Assembly (NCBI GenBank): GCA_041655055.1
Contig: JBBAGE010000097.1
Coordinates: forward strand, 1 to 9,339
DNA: 9,339 nt
Direction of reading: 5' to 3'
Source of the DNA: JBBAGE01 sp041655055
Lineage (GTDB): Bacteria > Pseudomonadota > Alphaproteobacteria > Rhodobacterales > Rhodobacteraceae
The notes below the pieces were generated by a model. That model had not been told where the DNA came from. It did no database searches and saw nothing but the letters and a program-made list of their open reading frames with translations. Within the stretch, counting starts at the first letter, position 1; every line of letters starts with the position of its first letter. Below, piece by piece: positions 6,482-9,339 of the stretch. A program made the translations under genes and the position numbers.

Positions 6482-7020
6482 TGTGCCAGCGCCTTGCCCA
6501 GTCGCGGCAGCCCGGCTTTCTTCAGCAATTTGCGCATGTCCTGATCGGTGCCTGACAGGCGCGTGGCCTCGGCGCGCACACGCTCGGCGGCGGCGCGAAC
6601 CGCATCGGGGTGATCCGCCCAAAGCTGCATCAGCAGCCCATCGGGATCGCTACGGGCCAGACCCTCTTCGGTCAGAATATTGCGCGGGAAATCGGCGGCA
6701 TTGAAGGTCACGATCAGATCGGCATTGCCCGCAATCGCGGCAGCCAGCACATGAATATCATTGGGATCGGGCAACCAGAGCCGCGCTTCCAGCCCCGCAG
6801 GCGGGGCGATGCGTGCATCGGGCCAGCGGCTGCGCAGGATCGCGATATCGCCCCGGGCCTGAACCTCGCCCAACGGGCCGAGCTTGCGCGCGGCGCGGGC
6901 CCATTCCTCAAGCACCCGGTCGGACCAAAGCGGCGTGAACAGCCCGCTTTCGGCCACCGCCAGCATCACTTCGCGCAGCACCGTGGGGAACAGAACGCAG
7001 GCGTCAATCAGCACTTTCAT
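6478..7020 (-). CDS. PIN-domain protein (putative ribonuclease)
   Basis: This 180-aa protein starts MKVLIDACVLFPTVLRE, the first PIN strand with catalytic Asp6. Other likely acidic metal ligands are Glu38/Glu39 (RVLEEWARA), Asp88 in LPDPNDIHVLAAAI (84-97) and Asp101 in NADLIVTFNAADFP (99-112). This order matches PIN nucleases, which cleave RNA with Mg2+/Mn2+. A C-terminal helical extension (about 115-180) goes beyond the minimal fold. The ATG at 7020 begins directly at the PIN strand; an in-frame ATG at 7086 would start beyond the terminator hairpin, so it was not used. Many PIN proteins are VapC-like toxins, but no antitoxin gene is adjacent: a lipoprotein gene lies upstream, separated by a terminator, and the convergent M48 gene lies downstream. 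A non-toxin RNase role is as likely. Confidence 0.87.
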   Translation of the reverse strand: MKVLIDACVLFPTVLREVMLAVAESGLFTPLWSDRVLEEWARAARKLGPLGEVQARGDIAILRSRWPDARIAPPAGLEARLWLPDPNDIHVLAAAIAGNADLIVTFNAADFPRNILTEEGLARSDPDGLLMQLWADHPDAVRAAAERVRAEATRLSGTDQDMRKLLKKAGLPRLGKALAH

Positions 7021-7042
7021 GCGGGCACCGGATGCGGAAATG

Positions 7043-7072
7043 AAAAAGAGAGCGGCTTCATGCCGCCCTCTT
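7043..7072 (-). terminator. Rho-independent terminator after the 7111-7695 lipoprotein gene
   Basis: Read on the - strand, GAGGGCGGC, loop ATGAA, GCCGCTCTC forms a 9-bp stem with one G-U pair (7048-7070), followed directly by five T (7047 down to 7043). It lies 38 bp after the lipoprotein stop and just upstream of the PIN gene start, so the two - strand genes are probably separate transcription units, or the PIN gene is read through at a reduced level. Confidence 0.8.
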
Positions 7073-7110
7073 AGAATGTTCTGCACGGCCAGAGAAGGCC
7101 ATTCGCAAGA

Positions 7111-7695
7111 TCAGATCGCGCCGCCCTTGGCCAGTTCCGCCAAAAGCACACCGCCCAGATGCTGCACCAACACCACCCGTTGGGTGCGCCCGGCCGCATC
7201 ATTGGCCAGCGCCTCGGCCCCGCCGGGGGCGCGCAGATCGGCCTTGACGACACGCGCGGGCTGGATCACCGCGCCGGTGCGCGCATCGCGCAGTTGCAGG
7301 TTGAAAGCAATCGAATAGGTGCCACCGATTCGCGCGCGCGTGCGCTCGGTTACCGCGTGAAAGCGGGTGACCTCGACATCGACGATGACATTCTGGCGCC
7401 CGTTCAGCAGCGACGCGGCATTGGCTAAGCCGTCGCGGAAAATCGCCTCGACCTGGGCATAGCGATCGCCGACCGGCTCGCCGCGCCAGACGATATCGGC
7501 ATTGGGGTAATAGCGATCTTCCTCGGATACACGCAGGGTGCGCGGCACCTCGATATTGATCCGGTTGATCGAATAGAGATCGGCCACTTCGGACGCATGG
7601 GCGCGCGGATCGACCGGCGTTTCATGCTGCACCCCGCCACAGGCGGCAAGCGTGAATGCAAAGGCGGTTACTAAGAGGAACTTGATATAGGACAT
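7111..7695 (-). CDS. Small lipoprotein, DUF6778-like, function unknown
   Basis: This is a 194-aa predicted lipoprotein: Lys5 in the N-region, hydrophobic FLLVTAFAFTLAAC with lipobox LAAC and Cys19, then the mature part. Conserved-looking blocks are INIEVPRTLRVSEEDRYYPNADIVWRGEPVGDRYAQVEAIF (46-86), which resembles DUF6778 proteins of Rhodobacterales (from memory, moderate certainty), and a beta-rich VIVDVEVTRFHAVTERTRARIGGTYSIAFNLQLRDARTGAVI (103-144). The reading frame extends 30 codons upstream to 7785, but that part runs through a terminator hairpin and would bury the signal peptide, so the ATG at 7695 is chosen. It is monocistronic, with terminators on both sides. The fold could be a periplasmic or outer-membrane accessory protein; no enzyme motif is visible. 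Confidence 0.85.
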   Translation of the reverse strand: MSYIKFLLVTAFAFTLAACGGVQHETPVDPRAHASEVADLYSINRINIEVPRTLRVSEEDRYYPNADIVWRGEPVGDRYAQVEAIFRDGLANAASLLNGRQNVIVDVEVTRFHAVTERTRARIGGTYSIAFNLQLRDARTGAVIQPARVVKADLRAPGGAEALANDAAGRTQRVVLVQHLGGVLLAELAKGGAI

Positions 7696-7725
7696 GAGAC
7701 AACCCGCAAAGTTTCGGAAACATTC

Positions 7726-7755
7726 CGCTTGTTTTATATAATTAATTACAAAAAG
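7726..7755 (-). promoter_or_regulatory. Probable promoter of the 7111-7695 lipoprotein gene
   Basis: Between the terminator at 7756-7782 and the lipoprotein start at 7695 lies a very AT-rich patch. On the - strand it contains TATAAA (7733-7738), a good -10 hexamer, about 38 bases before the ATG. The -35 box is poor: the hexamer 17 bases upstream is T-rich and falls in the tail of the terminator stem. A short inverted repeat, CGGAA-ACA-TTCCG (7715-7727), follows near the expected transcript start. Confidence 0.4.
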
Positions 7756-7782
7756 AAAATCCCGGATATTATCCGGGATTTT
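7756..7782. terminator. Bidirectional rho-independent terminator, 12-bp perfect stem
   Basis: AAAATCCCGGAT at 7756-7767 is the exact reverse complement of ATCCGGGATTTT at 7771-7782, with loop ATT. The flanking A and T runs give a U-tail in either direction. It lies 37 bp after the stop of the 52-aa gene on the - strand, its likely client; no + strand gene ends here. It also insulates the lipoprotein gene from upstream transcription. Confidence 0.88.
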
Positions 7783-7819
7783 CACTTGCGGCGCGGGCGT
7801 TTTTCAAGACAGCCGCACA

Positions 7820-7978
7820 TTATGAAGTCTGACGGGTCTTGCGTTCAAAGACAAAAGCGGCTTTGATACGCTCTACCAGTGCTTCACTACGGGCACGCAG
7901 ATAGAGCGAACGCTCTTTGCGGGCGGCTGCTTCGATTTCGCGGTATTCGGCATCTGCCAGGATCGCTTCGGGGAGCAT
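7820..7978 (-). CDS. 52-aa highly charged helical protein, unknown
   Basis: This short frame starts at ATG 7978 with an AAAGGA Shine-Dalgarno about eight bases upstream and ends at TAA (7820-7822), with a strong terminator 37 bp beyond. The product runs MLPEAILADAEYREIEAAAR, KERSLYLRARSEALVERIKA, AFVFERKTRQTS. It is almost entirely helix-forming and rich in Arg, Lys and Glu, with a basic C-terminus; there is no Cys, signal peptide or membrane segment. I do not recognise a family. It is not a clear DUF1127 protein, although size and charge are similar. A good ribosome site, a closed frame and its own terminator support a real gene. RNA or protein binding is a guess from the charge. Confidence 0.75.
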   Translation of the reverse strand: MLPEAILADAEYREIEAAARKERSLYLRARSEALVERIKAAFVFERKTRQTS

Positions 7979-8105
7979 GTGTTATTCCTTTCATGTCCTT
8001 GTTTCGTTCAATAGGCAGATAGGCATTCGGACGTCGCGTCACCACCGCCAAGAAAGCATTCCCGCCATGCGCCAAGGACAATGCATGCAATCGAATACTG
8101 GAAAG

Positions 8106-8131
8106 GTTAGCGCTAACTCCTTATCTATAAC
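8106..8131 (+). promoter_or_regulatory. LacI-family-type operator and likely promoter -10 upstream of edd
   Basis: GTTAGCGCTAAC at 8106-8117 is a perfect 12-bp palindrome centred on CG, the form typical of LacI/GntR(sugar)-family operators in proteobacteria. It lies 44 bp upstream of the edd start. TATAAC (8126-8131) just downstream can serve as a -10 box, so a bound repressor would overlap the core promoter; no clear -35 was found. Control of edd by a gluconate- or sugar-responsive LacI-type repressor is an inference, and no regulator gene is in the window. The site could also act on the divergent small gene at 7978. Confidence 0.6.
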
Positions 8132-8161
8132 CAATGTCGCGCCAAAAAACCGAGCCAAACC

Positions 8162-9339
8162 ATGCCGCTGAACCCGATTCTGCACGATGTCACCGAGCGT
8201 ATCCGCACCCGCAGCCACGATACGCGGGGGCGCTATCTTGATGGTATGGCCGGCGCGCAGGCCAAAGGCCCGGCCCGCGCGCATCTGAGCTGTGGCAATC
8301 AGGCCCATGCCTATGCGGCAATGGGGGCGGATAAATCCACGCTTGCCGGGGCGCGCGCGCCGAATCTGGGAATCATCACCGCCTATAATGACGTGCTTTC
8401 GGCGCATCAGCCCTATGAACATTACCCCACCCTGATCCGCGATGCCGCACGCGCCCATGGGGCCACGGCGCAGGTGGCAGGCGGCGTGCCCGCAATGTGC
8501 GATGGCGTCACCCAGGGGCAGGACGGGATGGAGCTGTCGCTGTTTTCGCGTGATGTGATCGCGCTGGCCGCCGGGGTCGGCCTGTCGCATGGCACGTTTG
8601 ATGCGGCGCTCTTTTTGGGGGTTTGCGACAAGATCGTGCCCGGTCTGGTGATCGCAGCGGCGACATTCGGGCATCTGCCGGCGGTATTCCTGCCCGCAGG
8701 CCCGATGACCAGCGGCCTGCCCAATGATGAAAAGGCCCGCATCCGCCAGCGTTTCGCCTTGGGCGAGGTAGATCGCGATGCCCTGATGCAGGCTGAAATG
8801 GCATCCTATCACGGGCCGGGCACATGCACATTCTATGGCACCGCCAATACCAATCAGATGTTGATGGAATTCATGGGGCTGCACCTGCCCGGCGCCAGTT
8901 TCGTAAACCCCGGCACGCCGTTGCGCGATGCGCTGACCCGCGCGGGCGTGCGCCGCGCGCTTGATATCACCGCGCTTGGCAACGATTACCGCCCCGTGGG
9001 CCAGATCCTTGATGCGCGCGCCTTTGCCAACGGGATCGTGGGGCTGATGGCCACGGGGGGATCGACCAATCTGCTGTTGCATCTGCCCGCGATGGCGCGC
9101 GCGGCGGGGATCATCCTTGCGCCCGAAGATTTTGCCGATCTGTCGGCGATCACGCCGCTGATGGCCAAAGTCTATCCCAACGGGCTTGCGGATGTGAACC
9201 ATTTCCACGCAGCAGGCGGCCTTGCCTATATGATCGGCGAATTGCTTGAGGCCGGGTTGCTACATCCCGATAGCGAAACGATCATGGGCACCGGGCTTGC
9301 CGCCTATACGCGCGAGCCGCGTCTGCGCGACGGCGCGAT
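8162..9339 (+). CDS. edd: 6-Phosphogluconate dehydratase, N-terminal part (3' end outside window)
   Basis: Edd converts 6-phosphogluconate to 2-keto-3-deoxy-6-phosphogluconate in the Entner-Doudoroff pathway, using a [4Fe-4S] cluster in the cytoplasm. About 392 of the usual roughly 600 residues are present, open to the window end. Motifs match E. coli Edd closely as I recall it: CGNQAHAYA (44-52), IITAYNDVLSAHQPYEHYP (71-89), GGVPAMCDGVTQGQDGMELS (107-126), LGVCDKIVPG (152-161) and GTCTFYGTANTNQM (220-233). Cys155 and Cys222 correspond to the annotated cluster ligands. Similarity to Edd, rather than to the paralogue dihydroxy-acid dehydratase IlvD, is clear from the MLSAHQPYEHYP-like and NDEKARIRQ stretches. 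The ATG at 8162 gives the standard N-terminus (PLNPILHDVTERIRTRS), and its Shine-Dalgarno is weak. eda is a common downstream neighbour but lies outside the window. Confidence 0.96.
   Translation, partial: MPLNPILHDVTERIRTRSHDTRGRYLDGMAGAQAKGPARAHLSCGNQAHAYAAMGADKSTLAGARAPNLGIITAYNDVLSAHQPYEHYPTLIRDAARAHGATAQVAGGVPAMCDGVTQGQDGMELSLFSRDVIALAAGVGLSHGTFDAALFLGVCDKIVPGLVIAAATFGHLPAVFLPAGPMTSGLPNDEKARIRQRFALGEVDRDALMQAEMASYHGPGTCTFYGTANTNQMLMEFMGLHLPGASFVNPGTPLRDALTRAGVRRALDITALGNDYRPVGQILDARAFANGIVGLMATGGSTNLLLHLPAMARAAGIILAPEDFADLSAITPLMAKVYPNGLADVNHFHAAGGLAYMIGELLEAGLLHPDSETIMGTGLAAYTREPRLRDGA

Noticed and set aside
7021..7110. Possible antitoxin gene upstream of the PIN gene
   Set aside because: The 90-bp gap holds a terminator hairpin and no open frame with a start and ribosome site.
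7887..8090. 67-codon open frame on the - strand overlapping the 52-aa gene
   Set aside because: It is in another frame, with Arg/Pro/Ser-rich composition and no good ribosome site at the first ATG; the 52-aa frame has a better start, composition and terminator position.
8039..9208. Long open frame on the - strand (389 codons)
   Set aside because: It is antisense to edd, which matches a known enzyme over its whole visible length, and it crosses the edd upstream region; a shadow frame.

Overview
The window looks like chromosomal DNA from an alphaproteobacterium, most likely of the Rhodobacterales (Rhodobacter/Roseobacter relatives). The reasons are the GC-rich coding sequence with strong third-position GC bias, a DksA whose zinc finger keeps a single cysteine, a DUF2927-type lipoprotein, and an Entner-Doudoroff dehydratase gene. 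This placement is an inference from gene content and was not checked by a database search. I see no tRNA, rRNA, IS element, phage gene or CRISPR array.

Layout, left to right. Bases 1-275 hold the 3' end of tpiA (+). It overlaps tail-to-tail with a group A FAD monooxygenase (250-1422, -), and dksA (1524-1946, -) lies upstream of that gene. A 212-bp divergent intergenic region separates dksA from a tight five-gene run on the + strand (2159-6481). The run is a MoxR-family AAA+ ATPase, a DUF2927-like lipoprotein, a 54-aa two-helix membrane protein starting at TTG, a von Willebrand A (CoxE-like) protein and an M48-type membrane metalloprotease. The run ends by overlapping a PIN-domain nuclease gene (6478-7020, -). 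Next on the - strand are a terminator, a small lipoprotein (7111-7695), a second terminator with a perfect 12-bp stem, and a 52-aa charged protein of unknown function (7820-7978). Divergent from the last one is edd (8162 to the window end, +), preceded by a perfect 12-bp palindrome of LacI-family operator type.

How the genes may work together. tpiA and edd belong to central carbon metabolism. dksA is a global transcription regulator. The most interesting part is the 2159-6481 run. MoxR ATPases commonly work with VWA partners as chaperones that remodel or activate client proteins. Here the pair is separated by a lipoprotein with a zincin-like but apparently degenerate active-site segment and by a tiny membrane protein, and is followed by an intact membrane-anchored zinc protease. 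Gene spacing (1-bp gap, 4-base overlap, 3-bp gap, 42-bp gap) points to co-transcription. A shared envelope role is an inference from layout only.
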